Source: an uncultured Pseudomonadales bacterium (GTDB lineage: Bacteria; Pseudomonadota; Gammaproteobacteria; Pseudomonadales; Balneatricaceae). From it: 64,000 nt of DNA. The stretch lies in NCBI GenBank assembly GCA_937773555.1, contig CALJVT010000006.1, positions 402,001 to 466,000 of the forward strand, written 5' to 3'. The notes beneath the pieces were generated by a model. The model was not told the DNA's origin and did no database searches. It was given only the letters and a program-made list of their open reading frames with translations. Positions 1-8,484 of this stretch are shown here, piece by piece (position 1 is the first letter of the stretch; the number at the start of each line of letters is the position of its first letter). The translations under genes were made by a program, and so were the position numbers.

Positions 1-414
1 ATAATTCTTTGTGACACTCACCAAGAAATGCTTCAAGTGTCTGAAGACAAAGCCTACGAGCATGTACAGGTAATGACCGATCGAGACGACTGGTTCTTGG
101 AAAACATGACTTGTTATGGCGGTTTATTTTTGGGCCCTCGCACTAACGTGTCCAACGGTGACAAGGTTATTGGCACTAATCATACTTTACCTACTAAAAA
201 AGCTGGCCGTTATACTGGTGGCCTTTGGGTAGGAAAATACCTAAAGACTCATAGTTATCAAAAAATAACCACTGACGAAGCCGCTACATTAATTGGCGAG
301 TACGGCTCTCGTTTGTGTATGCTTGAAGGCTTTGTTGGCCATGCCGAACAGTGCAACTTACGTGTGCGTCGATACGGTAATAAAGATGTCCCCTATGGCA
401 CTGGTGCCGAATAA
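1..414 (+). CDS. HisD-family (sulfopropanediol/histidinol-type) dehydrogenase, 3' part
   Basis: The frame is open from base 1, so the 5' end lies outside the window and only the last ~137 residues are seen. They match the C-terminal part of the histidinol dehydrogenase superfamily: [14 protein letters not shown], then GTNHTLPT and the following [14 protein letters not shown]. The GTNHTLP and TGGLWVGK wording resembles the HpsN-like (2,3-dihydroxypropane-1-sulfonate 3-dehydrogenase) branch more than true HisD, which usually reads GPNHVLPT. The family oxidises an alcohol to a carboxylate with two NAD. The his genes of this window lie 58 kb away, so a role in histidine synthesis is unlikely. Its stop overlaps the next start (TAATG at 412-416), so it is the upstream member of a coupled catabolic operon. 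The substrate is unknown. Confidence 0.8.
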   Translation: MILCDTHQEMLQVSEDKAYEHVQVMTDRDDWFLENMTCYGGLFLGPRTNVSNGDKVIGTNHTLPTKKAGRYTGGLWVGKYLKTHSYQKITTDEAATLIGEYGSRLCMLEGFVGHAEQCNLRVRRYGNKDVPYGTGAE

Positions 415-1464
415 TGCCTAATGCTGCGGACAATAAAGAAATTTTGACGCCGCTGCTAAAAGCGATGCATGATTTTGAAGGCGGTCACGTAAAAGCACTG
501 CTACAAGGTTTGATGAGCGATGATGCAATAGCTCATCTGTGCTTTCCATTTAATGATATTATTGGACCCACTAGTTTTTACGAAACCTGTTATGCCCCAC
601 TTTTGCTGGCGATGCCTGATCTTGAGCGACGTGATTTAATCGTGATGTCTGGCACTACCGCCCAGGGGAATGAATGGGTGGGATGCGCAGGCCACTACTT
701 AGGCACTTTTATATCTCCCTTGGCTAGACATACCTTCTACGGGGCATATCACCCACATGCGCTTTCACGAGTTCTTCCGCTTTGAACATGGAAAAATTGT
801 AGAAATACAGGCCATTTGGGACATTCCAGAAGTAATGCTGCAGGCGCAAGCATGGCCCTTATCACCCTCCTTAGGTTGGGAAGGCTTCATTCCAGGCCCA
901 GCAACTCAGGATGGTTTGTGTATTATTGATCGACTCCCAGGACAAGGCGAAGCCAGTGCTCAACATGTACTTGATATGTTAACTCACCTGGTTTTGCACC
1001 CAAAACAGGGTGGCCCAGAAGTAATGCAACTCCATAAGTTTTGGCACCCTCGCATGAATTGGTATGGCCCATCAGGCATTGGTTCATCACGAGGTATAGC
1101 AGGGTTTCGGAACTGGCACCAAATTCCATTTTTAAATGCTATGCCTGATCGGGGAAGCCAGGACCATCACTTAGATTTCCACTTTTTTGGTGAAGGAAAC
1201 TACGCTGCGGTCACCGGTTGGCCCAACATGAAACAAACTATCACCTTGGGTGGTTGGTTGGGCATCGCTCCGAGTGGGCAGGAAGTTAGCCTACGCAGTC
1301 TCGATTTTTGGCGTATGGATGGCACTTTAATTCGGGAGAATTGGGTATTAGTTGATTTGTTAGACCTCTACCATCAAGTGGGTATTGATGTATTTGCTCG
1401 CTTGCGTGAATTCAATAAAGCCCGCACTATGAGCAGCCTTAAATATGATATTGGAGAGGCATAA
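414..1464 (+). pseudogene. Two-domain SnoaL-like (NTF2-fold) protein, broken by a +1 frameshift
   Basis: Two reading frames together make one ~349-residue protein. The first frame (from ATG 414) is sensible up to the GHYLGTFISP stretch near 719, then turns to nonsense and stops at 785. The other frame, read back from 757, continues with WLDIPSTGHITHMRFHEFFRFEHGK and runs to 1464. One extra base within CCCTTGG (about 717-723) explains the break: CCC TGG CTA GAC would restore a single frame. Both halves look like SnoaL/ester-cyclase folds (HMRFHEFFR in the first, LHKFWHPRMNWYGP in the second). Nothing else is degraded, so this is a recent mutation, a sequencing error or, less likely, programmed frameshifting. 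The family includes small cyclases and isomerases, often of unknown activity. Confidence 0.75.
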
Positions 1465-1465
1465 T

Positions 1466-2230
1466 ATGATTTTGCCAACATCACCAAGTTTTAGTTTATC
1501 AGGAAAGAAAGCTCTGGTTGCAGGGGCGTCTTCTGGTATCGGCGCAGCCTGTGCAGTTGCCCTAGCTAGAGCCGGGGCCGACGTACTTTTGGCAGCTAGG
1601 CGTAAAACTGAACTCAACGAGATAGTAGGCGCTTTAGCAGCTGAAGGCTTGCAAGCTAGCGCATTAGTAATGGACGTTGGTGATGTGGAGAACACCCGTG
1701 AGTTAGTCAACACTCACGGACCATTTGATGTCTTAGTCAACTCCGCAGGGTTAGCCCGCCATGGAGTAGCCATTGACACAAAACCGGCAGATTTTGACGC
1801 AGTAATGAACATTAATGTTCGTGGCGCATATTTTCTTACCCAGGCTGTAGCGAAGGGCTTACTAGCCCACAACAAACCAGGCAGTTTAATTAACATTTCT
1901 AGTCAAATGGCACTTATTGGCGGTCAAGAAAGAGCCGTATATTGCGCTTCCAAACATGCGGTTGAAGGTTTTACTAAAGCAATGGCTATTGAATGGGGCA
2001 AACAAGGCATTCGTGTTAACACTATTTGTCCAACCTTCGTGTTAACAGAGCTTACTGCAGCAACATTTGCCGACCCAGAAAAACGAACCTGGATTGACAG
2101 CAAAATCAAGTTGGACCGGGTTGGTTCCGTGCAAGACATTATGGGTGCAGTGGTGTATCTGGCTTCCGACGCAGCCGCACTCGTTACTGCAAGCGCCCTA
2201 AAAGTTGATGGCGGTTGGACTGCTGGCTAA
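1466..2230 (+). CDS. Short-chain dehydrogenase/reductase (SDR)
   Basis: A 254-residue classical SDR, the usual length for the family. The cofactor motif is AGASSGIG (residues 19-26), followed by NSAG (92-95), the catalytic Ser in NISSQM (about 145) and Tyr159-x3-Lys163 in YCASK. It would oxidise or reduce a hydroxyl/keto group with NAD(P). An ATG at 1445 is also in frame, but 1466 is preferred: a strong GGAGAGG lies 7 bases upstream and this start sits one base after the previous stop. It overlaps the LacI gene by one base (TAATG, 2228-2232), so the two are translationally coupled. The substrate is presumably that of the surrounding operon and cannot be named. Confidence 0.9.
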   Translation: MILPTSPSFSLSGKKALVAGASSGIGAACAVALARAGADVLLAARRKTELNEIVGALAAEGLQASALVMDVGDVENTRELVNTHGPFDVLVNSAGLARHGVAIDTKPADFDAVMNINVRGAYFLTQAVAKGLLAHNKPGSLINISSQMALIGGQERAVYCASKHAVEGFTKAMAIEWGKQGIRVNTICPTFVLTELTAATFADPEKRTWIDSKIKLDRVGSVQDIMGAVVYLASDAAALVTASALKVDGGWTAG

Positions 2231-3246
2231 TGACTAAAGAAAAAGTTACATCTCAGCAGGTTGCGCAGCTAGCAGGCGTTAGTCAATCAGCAGTCAGCAG
2301 AGTCTATACTGCCGGCGCTTCTGCCTCTAAAAAAACGACAGCTAAAGTGCATAAAGCGGCCACTACATTGGGCTATAGACCTAACGTTCTCGCGCGAGCA
2401 ATGGTTTCTGGCAAGAGCCGTATAATTGGGTTATTTGTAGGCTACTTAGAAAATCAGTTCTATCCAGATGCCATTGAAAAGCTATCGACCCAGCTGCAAG
2501 TAAAGGGTTACCACGTCTTAATTTTTATGGCATCCAAGACGGCAGGTAACATTGACTCTGTAGTAGAGGAAATACTCGACTATCAAGTTGAGGGCATTAT
2601 CGTTGCTTCTGTGGCCTTGTCTTCCCAGTTGGCGGATCGATGCCGTTTAGCAGGCGTGCCTATTGTACTGTTTAACCGTTCTCAAGATGGAGAAGGCCTA
2701 TCTTGCGTAACCTCAGATAATTTTTCAGGTGGGGCTAAAGCAGCTCGATTTTTATTGGCCGGTGGGCATAAAAAAATTGGTTACATTGCCGGTTGGGAAG
2801 GTGCTTCAACGCAACGAGACCGTGAATTTGGATTTACCGCAGCGCTGCAGCAAGCAGGTGGGACTTTATATGCCCGTGAAGTGGGCGATTTTTCTATGGA
2901 AAAGGCCAGCGAAGCTACTCGCCAAATGTTTAGTGAGGATAGTCCTGATGCTGTTTTCGTAGCTAATGACCATATGGCTTTCGCAGTGATGGACACTCTT
3001 CGCTTTGAGTTGGGTTTGCGTATTCCAGAAGATGTATCAGTGATCAGTTATGACGACGTACCGGCTGCTGCATGGCCTGCTTATAATTTAACCACTGTAC
3101 GCCAGTGTGCTGACCAAATGGTGCAAGAAACAGTACGTATTTTGATGGAACAAATACACAGTGATGGTATGCAAGGTCAGCAAGTAGCCATTGGTTCTCC
3201 AATTATTGTGCGTGGCTCTGCCCGCATCCCTGAAGGATGGGAATGA
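2230..3246 (+). CDS. LacI-family transcriptional regulator
   Basis: A 338-residue LacI/GalR repressor. The N-terminal helix-turn-helix spans about residues 8-27 (SQQVAQLAGVSQSAVSRVY), followed by the hinge and YRPNVLARAMV, then a periplasmic-binding-protein-like ligand domain (IIGLFVGYLENQFYP, VFVANDHMAFAVMD, DVSVISYDD). It very likely senses an intermediate of the pathway encoded around it and represses the operon. The gene lies inside the operon, with one-base overlaps at both ends (TAATG upstream, TGATG at 3244-3248), so it is probably autoregulated. An ATG at 2215 would add five residues before the conserved start and is not preferred. No clear operator was found inside the operon; the main promoter is expected beyond base 1. 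Confidence 0.92.
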   Translation: MTKEKVTSQQVAQLAGVSQSAVSRVYTAGASASKKTTAKVHKAATTLGYRPNVLARAMVSGKSRIIGLFVGYLENQFYPDAIEKLSTQLQVKGYHVLIFMASKTAGNIDSVVEEILDYQVEGIIVASVALSSQLADRCRLAGVPIVLFNRSQDGEGLSCVTSDNFSGGAKAARFLLAGGHKKIGYIAGWEGASTQRDREFGFTAALQQAGGTLYAREVGDFSMEKASEATRQMFSEDSPDAVFVANDHMAFAVMDTLRFELGLRIPEDVSVISYDDVPAAAWPAYNLTTVRQCADQMVQETVRILMEQIHSDGMQGQQVAIGSPIIVRGSARIPEGWE

Positions 3247-4214
3247 TGAAAGGTTTTGATAACAAATTTAAGAATTTGCCAGACTATATATTGGGCATCA
3301 CCCAAGAAATCTGGGAGCAGCGTGGCCTTGCCACCTTGCATGACTATTATGCTGAACATATTCCAGTTCGTTCGCCTGGATCCATGGTTATAGGCAATCA
3401 GCATGTAATTGCGGCCACTATGGCTACTCTTGCTGAATTCCCTGACCGCCAACTGCTGGGTGAAGATGTGATTTGGTCTGGCTCCCCAGAAGATGGAATG
3501 CTGTCCTCCCACCGCATCCTTACAACCGCAACTCATTTGGGGGATGGGGTTTATGGCAAAGCTTCTGGCAAGGCTTTAAAATATCGCGTTATTGCTGACT
3601 GTCACGCAAAAAATAACCAAATTGATGATGAATGGCTTATTCGTGATCAAGGCGCAGTTGTGCGCCAACTGGGCATTGACCCTAAAGAGTATGCAGCTGA
3701 TTTGATCGCTCAAGAAGGTGGTCTGAATTATTGTGTACAGCCCTTCACGCCAGCAATAAATGTGCCGGGGCCCTACAAGGGCAAAGGTAACGATAATGAA
3801 TTTGGACAGCAGTACGCGGACCTTATTCGGCGCATCATGAGTGCTGAAATGAGCTGTATCAAAGCTGAGTATGACCGTGCCTGTCAACTTGAGCACCCTG
3901 GAGGAGTCAGTTCTCACTCATGGGACTCGGCAGAGCGCTTTTGGATGGGCCTCCGAGCTAGCTTCCCCAGTGCGGAGCTAACCATTGATCACCAAATAGG
4001 CCGTCAAGACCCAATGATGCCACCTAGAGCGGCCATTCGATTTAGTTTACAGGGAAAGCATGACGGTTGGGGCAGCTTTGGCCAACCCACAGGTGCTGAT
4101 GTTTATATTATGGCGGCTGCTCATGCCGAGTTTGGCCCTAATGGGCTAAGACGCGAATTCGTTGTGTTTGATGAGACTGCAGTGTGGAAACAAATACTAA
4201 TGCACACCGGTTAA
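3246..4214 (+). CDS. Tandem NTF2/SnoaL-like domain protein
   Basis: About 322 residues that read as two NTF2-like cone-fold domains. The first is residues ~10-160 (LHDYYAEHIPVRSPGS, WSGSPEDGMLSSHRI, DEWLIRDQGAVVRQLG). The second is ~190-320 (IRRIMSAEMSCI, ERFWMGLRASFPSAELTIDH, EFVVFDETAVWKQIL). It has the same two-domain architecture as the frameshifted protein at 414-1464 but is not a close copy. Start 3246 is favoured because AAGGA lies 8 bases upstream; ATGs at 3237 and 3243 are also in frame. It overlaps the lacI stop by one base. A 78-bp gap follows. The family covers isomerases, dehydratases, cyclases and non-catalytic binding proteins, so the activity cannot be stated. Confidence 0.75.
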   Translation: MKGFDNKFKNLPDYILGITQEIWEQRGLATLHDYYAEHIPVRSPGSMVIGNQHVIAATMATLAEFPDRQLLGEDVIWSGSPEDGMLSSHRILTTATHLGDGVYGKASGKALKYRVIADCHAKNNQIDDEWLIRDQGAVVRQLGIDPKEYAADLIAQEGGLNYCVQPFTPAINVPGPYKGKGNDNEFGQQYADLIRRIMSAEMSCIKAEYDRACQLEHPGGVSSHSWDSAERFWMGLRASFPSAELTIDHQIGRQDPMMPPRAAIRFSLQGKHDGWGSFGQPTGADVYIMAAAHAEFGPNGLRREFVVFDETAVWKQILMHTG

Positions 4215-4292
4215 CAGCTATAAGTATAAGGGGCTATTACTGGCCACTAGACAGGAAATGAACGCAATGCCACATCCAGACAGGATTATTGT

Positions 4293-5249
4293 ATGACACA
4301 ACCAGAAATTGTTCGTTATGGCGAACTAAAGCCTTGTCGTACTGCATTTATCGATGCCCACACACCCGGTTCAGAACAGAAAGAAAATTTCACTATCATC
4401 GGTGCTGGTGTAGCCGAAAGTCCTGATCAACATGTACATATTAAAGCCACACCTGGCTTCAATATTGGTGCGGCAGGCCAACCTCCAAAGTGTGTCAATT
4501 CATTACACTTTCATAACACCGCAGAAGTGTTTTTTGTATTGAGCGGCAAATGGCGTTTTTTCTGGGGCGTGGATGGAGATGCTGGTGAAGTCATTCTGCA
4601 AGAGGGAGATATATTTAATATCCCCACTCGCGTGTTTCGTGGTTTTGAAAACGTAGGCACAGACTACGGTATGATCATGGCGATACTCGGTGGAGATGAT
4701 TCTGGCGGTGGCGTTATTTGGGCGCCTCAGGTGTTGGAAACAGCTCAAGCACACGGATTGATTTTGAGTGAAGCTGGCGTTTTGTACGATACCAAAAAGG
4801 GTCAAACACTACCTACTGGTGAACAGCCCATCACCAAACTGTCTTCTACTCAGCTGGCTAACATTGCTGAAATCCCAGTGCATAAAGTGGTGCCTGATTA
4901 TGTGGCCCGATACTGGGATATGATGGCGTTAGCCAAAAACAAACCCTGTCAGGTGATTGGCGAAACCGCCCTCATAAAAGACAAGCCTGGTTTTGAGGTA
5001 GAGCTACTTACTCGTGGGTCTATTGCTACAGATGCTTATATAAATCCTCAACATGAAGTGCTTATGGTAATGCGTGGCCATTGGCGCCTCACTTGGCAGG
5101 ATAATGAACTGGTATTAAATCCTGGCGACACGTGTTGGATCCCACCTAATTTAGCTCATGGATTAGAAGTGTGTGTAACTGGCGAAGCTAGCTTATATCG
5201 TATCAGTGGCACAGGCGATACGGCCGGTCTAACTTGGCAGGATAATTAG
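4293..5249 (+). CDS. Bicupin protein
   Basis: A 318-residue protein with two cupin barrels. The N-terminal one has an intact metal-binding motif: LHFHNTAEVFFVLSG gives HxH, Glu and Gly in the expected spacing near residues 70-85, followed by GDIFNIPTRVFRGFEN. The C-terminal one (PQHEVLMVMRGHWRLTW, then NPGDTCWIPPNLAHGL) keeps the fold and a late His but lacks the HxH, so only one metal site is likely. Bicupins of this length include ring-cleaving dioxygenases, dehydratases and isomerases; nothing here separates them. AGGA at 4282-4285 is a good ribosome site. It is the first gene after the only sizeable gap in the operon and is followed six bases later by the hydrolase. Confidence 0.8.
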   Translation: MTQPEIVRYGELKPCRTAFIDAHTPGSEQKENFTIIGAGVAESPDQHVHIKATPGFNIGAAGQPPKCVNSLHFHNTAEVFFVLSGKWRFFWGVDGDAGEVILQEGDIFNIPTRVFRGFENVGTDYGMIMAILGGDDSGGGVIWAPQVLETAQAHGLILSEAGVLYDTKKGQTLPTGEQPITKLSSTQLANIAEIPVHKVVPDYVARYWDMMALAKNKPCQVIGETALIKDKPGFEVELLTRGSIATDAYINPQHEVLMVMRGHWRLTWQDNELVLNPGDTCWIPPNLAHGLEVCVTGEASLYRISGTGDTAGLTWQDN

Positions 5250-5255
5250 CGCATC

Positions 5256-5948
5256 ATGAGCCTTCCCGCTTTAGTGTTACTGCCTGGCATGATGTGTGAT
5301 GCCCGCATGTACGCACCGCAGATTGAGGCTTTGAAAGACATTGCAGAATGTCAGGTTGGCTATCTTGGTGGTGCAGATAACATTGCTGACATAGCCAAAC
5401 AAGTGCTGTTAAATGCACCAGAAAAATTTGCTTTAGCTGGTCTTTCCATGGGTGGCATTGTCGCTATGGAAGTGGCCCGTCAGGCACCGCAAAGAGTCAC
5501 CCGATTAGCTTTAATGGATACCAACCCATGGGTTGAAGAAGATGACGTGAAAGCCACACGCAACAGGCAGATAGACGCTGCTGAGGCGGGTCAGCTTGAA
5601 CAACTCCTGCGTGAAACAATGGTCCCCCGTTATTTGGCTAACCCTTTTTCTCTACTAACTGAACTCTGTGTTCAGATGGGCTTAACTTTAGGCAAGGATG
5701 TATTTATCCGCCAATCCCTAGCATTGCAAACCCGCCATGACCAAAAGGTAACCTTAGCCAATTTTAACAAACCTTGTTTGGTATTAATGGGTGAAGAGGA
5801 TGAACTTTGCCCTATAGATCGCCATGAATGTATGGTTGCACTGTTACCTCAGGTGGCCTTTGTGAAAATTGCTAACGCAGGGCACATTCCTACACTCGAA
5901 AAACCCGCAGCAACGAACGCTGCTTTAAAACAATGGATGGTTCAATAA
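5256..5948 (+). CDS. Alpha/beta-fold hydrolase
   Basis: A 230-residue compact alpha/beta hydrolase with the triad visible: nucleophile Ser64 in GLSMGG, Asp182 in GEEDELCP and His210 in NAGHIPTLEKP. The oxyanion region is LLPGMMCDARMY near the N-terminus. Cap-less, short enzymes of this type cleave small esters or carbon-carbon bonds of diketone-like intermediates. It lies between the bicupin and the RraA-type aldolase with a one-base overlap to the latter (TAATG, 5946-5950). That fits hydrolysis of an intermediate just before an aldol cleavage, which is inference only. Confidence 0.88.
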   Translation: MSLPALVLLPGMMCDARMYAPQIEALKDIAECQVGYLGGADNIADIAKQVLLNAPEKFALAGLSMGGIVAMEVARQAPQRVTRLALMDTNPWVEEDDVKATRNRQIDAAEAGQLEQLLRETMVPRYLANPFSLLTELCVQMGLTLGKDVFIRQSLALQTRHDQKVTLANFNKPCLVLMGEEDELCPIDRHECMVALLPQVAFVKIANAGHIPTLEKPAATNAALKQWMVQ

Positions 5949-6658
5949 TGGATAACTCAACAATGACTGTGACTTTGTTGGAAAAGCTTCAAACAGTAGA
6001 CACGCCTACCGTATGTAACGCAATCGAGGTGGCCCAGGGAAAGCGTGGGTTTAATGAATTTACCAAAGGCACTATGCTCGCATCATCTGCTACTGATGGC
6101 GCTATGGTTGGCTTCGCTCGTACTGCGCAAATTGCAGCCCTAGAGCCTGCCAAGGAAAGTGCCAGCGTTATTAAACAACGACGTGCAGATTACTATCGGC
6201 ATATGGCTGAAGGGCCACGCCCTGCTATTACCGTAGTGGAAGATTTAGATTACCCCCATGCGATTGGTGCTTATTGGGGAGAAATTAACACTAACATTCA
6301 TAAGGCGTTTGGTCTTGGGGGGGCCTTAACCAACGGTGTTATGCGAGATTTAGGTGATTTACCTACTGGATTTCCTGTAGTGGCAGGTTCAATTGGCCCA
6401 AGCCACGGTTTTGTTCATGTGCGCAGTATTGGGCAGCCCGTAACTATATTTGGCATGCAGGTAAACGATGGCGACCTAGTGCATGCAGATAGGCACGGCG
6501 CCTTGGTCATTCCACCGGAGGTCATTCCAGTGTTAGAAGCTGCCATTGACAAATTACTCAGTACCGAACAACTGATACTAGGTCCAGCATCTAAAGAAGG
6601 TTTTGGTATAACTGAGTTTGAGCAGGCTTGGGCCGCTTTTGAAAAAGCCCGTACCTAA
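5948..6658 (+). CDS. RraA-like aldolase/decarboxylase (HMG/CHA aldolase family)
   Basis: A 236-residue RraA-family protein. The family signature is seen as GGALTNGVMRDLGDLP, carrying the Arg-Asp pair that binds pyruvate enolate and metal, preceded by YWGEINTNIHKAFG and followed by VPVVAGSIGPSHGFVH-like sequence and HADRHGALVIPPE. The family holds two kinds of protein: class II pyruvate aldolases (4-hydroxy-4-methyl-2-oxoglutarate/4-carboxy-4-hydroxy-2-oxoadipate aldolase, oxaloacetate decarboxylase) and the RNase E inhibitor RraA. The catabolic setting and the extra ~75 residues over RraA favour the aldolase. It is the last gene of the operon and probably releases a 2-oxoacid such as pyruvate. 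The in-frame ATG at 5933 lies inside the hydrolase gene and is not preferred. Confidence 0.82.
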   Translation: MDNSTMTVTLLEKLQTVDTPTVCNAIEVAQGKRGFNEFTKGTMLASSATDGAMVGFARTAQIAALEPAKESASVIKQRRADYYRHMAEGPRPAITVVEDLDYPHAIGAYWGEINTNIHKAFGLGGALTNGVMRDLGDLPTGFPVVAGSIGPSHGFVHVRSIGQPVTIFGMQVNDGDLVHADRHGALVIPPEVIPVLEAAIDKLLSTEQLILGPASKEGFGITEFEQAWAAFEKART

Positions 6659-6679
6659 CGATCCCAAGCAACAAGAAGG

Positions 6680-7270
6680 CTAGCGCAAATTTAAATATTG
6701 CGCCGTGCCTTCAAGCAACATCTGCACAGCCATAATAATCAACACCATCCCCATCAAACGTTCTATAGCGAATAGCCCTCTTTCGCCTAACACTAAGTAG
6801 AGCCTGCGCGAAGCTAAAAGGATAACTGCTGAAACGGCCCAAGCAGCGGTAACAGCAAGCCATAGGTCTAGCCACTGGCCGTCAGCAGATTTACGCATCA
6901 GCATGATCATTGCTAAGCTTGATGGCCCGGCCATAAGTGGAATCGCTAAAGGCACTATAAACGGTTCACCACTGGGTGTTTTACCCAACAACCCACCTTC
7001 TTGTGGGAATACCATTTTAATTGCAATCAAAAATAATACAATGCCACCGCCAATACGAATAGCCTCTTGAGACACCTGCAAGAACGACAAAATATACGGG
7101 CCTAATAGTAAAAACATTAACAACACAACGTAGGCTATAAGCAATTCTCGGCGCAGCACTAGGCGACGACGCTCTTCAGGTACCTGTTTTAACACTGACA
7201 AAAATAAAGGGATGTTTCCCAAAGGGTCCATCACCAAAAACAGCAAAGTAGCCGCTGCAAAGATATCCAT
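6680..7270 (-). CDS. MarC/YhgN-family membrane protein
   Basis: A 196-residue, strongly hydrophobic inner-membrane protein with about six membrane segments. The family signature is at the start of the first and third segments (FLVMDPLGNIPLFLSVL and GGGIVLFLIAIKMVF), followed by PLAIPLMAGPSSLAMIMLM. The family name comes from a supposed link to multiple antibiotic resistance that was later withdrawn; its function is unknown. It is convergent with the aldolase gene (21 bp apart) and lies downstream of the AraC-type regulator on the same strand, 26 bp away, so the two could be cotranscribed. No terminator hairpin was seen between the convergent genes. Confidence 0.88.
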   Translation of the reverse strand: MDIFAAATLLFLVMDPLGNIPLFLSVLKQVPEERRRLVLRRELLIAYVVLLMFLLLGPYILSFLQVSQEAIRIGGGIVLFLIAIKMVFPQEGGLLGKTPSGEPFIVPLAIPLMAGPSSLAMIMLMRKSADGQWLDLWLAVTAAWAVSAVILLASRRLYLVLGERGLFAIERLMGMVLIIMAVQMLLEGTAQYLNLR

Positions 7271-7296
7271 GTGTTTCTCAATAAAGTATTAAATAA

Positions 7297-8292
7297 TTAA
7301 TCTAAGCGGCGCTGAATAACAACCGAATGATTCCAGCTAGGTGCTAATTCCACATGGGTTGCACGGCCCCGCTCTTGCCGCGGAGTAAGATTAAAATGAG
7401 TACGATAGGTAGTGCTAAAGTGGCTAGCAGAGGAAAATCCACACGCCATGCCGACTTCCACAATAGAGCGATCCGTGTCTCGTAGCATTTGACGCGCCTG
7501 GTCTAATCTCAGTTGTAAATAAAATCGTGAAGGGACATTGTCTAAATGCTTTTTAAATAAGCGTTCCAAATGCCGCCGTGATAGCCCCACATGATAAGCT
7601 AAATCATCTGGCGATAAAGGCTCTTCTATGTTAGTTTCCATTAATGTGACCGCCTCAATAAGTTTGGGCTGACTAGTGCCAATGCGAGCTTTGAGAGGAA
7701 TGCGCTGCTGAGTATCTTTTGGCCGCATTCGCTCTACTAAGAACCATTCGGACAAATGTACGGCCATATCTAAATCTTGCTGCTGCGATAGCCACGCCAG
7801 CATAAGATCTGTGGTTGAAGCTCCGCCAGCACACGTCATCAGCTGCATGTCTTGTTCAAAAAGTTGATGAGTCCAAAGCACTTTTGGAAAGGTGTGGCGC
7901 AATTTTTCTATCACAGACCAATGGCAACAGCTGCGCTTACCATTGAGCAAACCCGCATTGGCTAGGGGAAGAATACCTGTGCCTATGGCCAGCATGTTGA
8001 CCCCCATTTTAGTTTGCTGAACTAACCACCGCTCCAACATGGTATCTGTTTCATTAGAAGCAATTAAATCTCCAATAACGAACAGCGTATCGACGCGTTC
8101 GCTATCAAGATAATTGATCACTTTACCTAACACACAGTTACCACCTACGGACATAGCCTGTAGTCGGTATTTTGGGTGTTCAAAAACACGGTTTGTATGC
8201 AATAACAATTCAGCAATTTGGCCATAATGGCTTAAGCTTGCATGGGGCAATATAAGCAGCCCAACTGAGTGAGAATCTTGTGACTGAGACAT
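7297..8292 (-). CDS. argR: AraC-family arginine regulator, ArgR-like (Pseudomonas type)
   Basis: A 331-residue regulator with an N-terminal DJ-1/PfpI-like domain (about 10-190; TMLERWL, GTGILPLANAGLLNGKR) and a C-terminal double helix-turn-helix of AraC type (DDLAYHVGLSRRHLERLFKKH, then VGMACGFSSASHFSTTYR). This architecture is shared by GlxA, CdhR and the pseudomonad ArgR. The linker and HTH wording (QRIPLKARIG, NIEEPLSPDDLA) looks close to Pseudomonas ArgR as I remember it. ArgR activates the aru (AST) operon and gdhB there; here it is divergent from gdhB and 5 kb from the AST genes, which supports the call. An upstream ATG at 8340 would add 16 residues; neither start has a good ribosome site. 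Confidence 0.7.
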   Translation of the reverse strand: MSQSQDSHSVGLLILPHASLSHYGQIAELLLHTNRVFEHPKYRLQAMSVGGNCVLGKVINYLDSERVDTLFVIGDLIASNETDTMLERWLVQQTKMGVNMLAIGTGILPLANAGLLNGKRSCCHWSVIEKLRHTFPKVLWTHQLFEQDMQLMTCAGGASTTDLMLAWLSQQQDLDMAVHLSEWFLVERMRPKDTQQRIPLKARIGTSQPKLIEAVTLMETNIEEPLSPDDLAYHVGLSRRHLERLFKKHLDNVPSRFYLQLRLDQARQMLRDTDRSIVEVGMACGFSSASHFSTTYRTHFNLTPRQERGRATHVELAPSWNHSVVIQRRLD

Positions 8293-8407
8293 AGGTCGTA
8301 GGATACACTGAATTATTGAATGCGTGCATAAAAACGTCATTAAGTCTGCTATAAAAATTGCATTTTTAAGCTAGTAAAACTAAAGACTCACAATAAAATT
8401 CCAACAC

Positions 8408-8427
8408 AAATGACTTAAATGTCATTT
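8408..8427. promoter_or_regulatory. 20-bp palindrome in the argR/gdhB divergent promoter
   Basis: AAATGACTTAAATGTCATTT has seven-base perfect arms around a six-base centre. It sits 116 bp from the argR-like start and 115 bp from the gdhB start, in the middle of the divergent control region. A dimeric regulator is the natural reader. It does not match the ArgR, FNR/ANR or sigma-54 patterns I know, so the binding protein is not named. Confidence 0.5.
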
Positions 8428-8440
8428 TACCAACAAATGG

Positions 8441-8484
8441 GGTCGCTCTAACTCAACTTACCCCCTAGTGTCGAGCGACAGTTT
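8441..8484 (+). promoter_or_regulatory. Possible ArgR half-sites upstream of gdhB
   Basis: Pseudomonad ArgR half-sites are described roughly as TGTCGC-N8-AA. GGTCGC at 8441-8446 is followed after 8 bases by AA at 8455-8456. TGTCGA at 8469-8474 forms, with the overlapping CGACA, a short inverted repeat (TGTCG-AG-CGACA, 8469-8480) whose other strand reads TGTCGC. The two elements are 28 bp apart and 60-100 bp ahead of the gdhB start. The match is partial, so this is a candidate activator site for the divergent regulator. Confidence 0.4.

Noticed and set aside
4258-4296. 13-codon micro-ORF ending in ATGA overlap with the bicupin start
   Set aside because: The AGGA before it is too close to its ATG, and the bicupin has its own well-placed ribosome site; a leader peptide is not supported.
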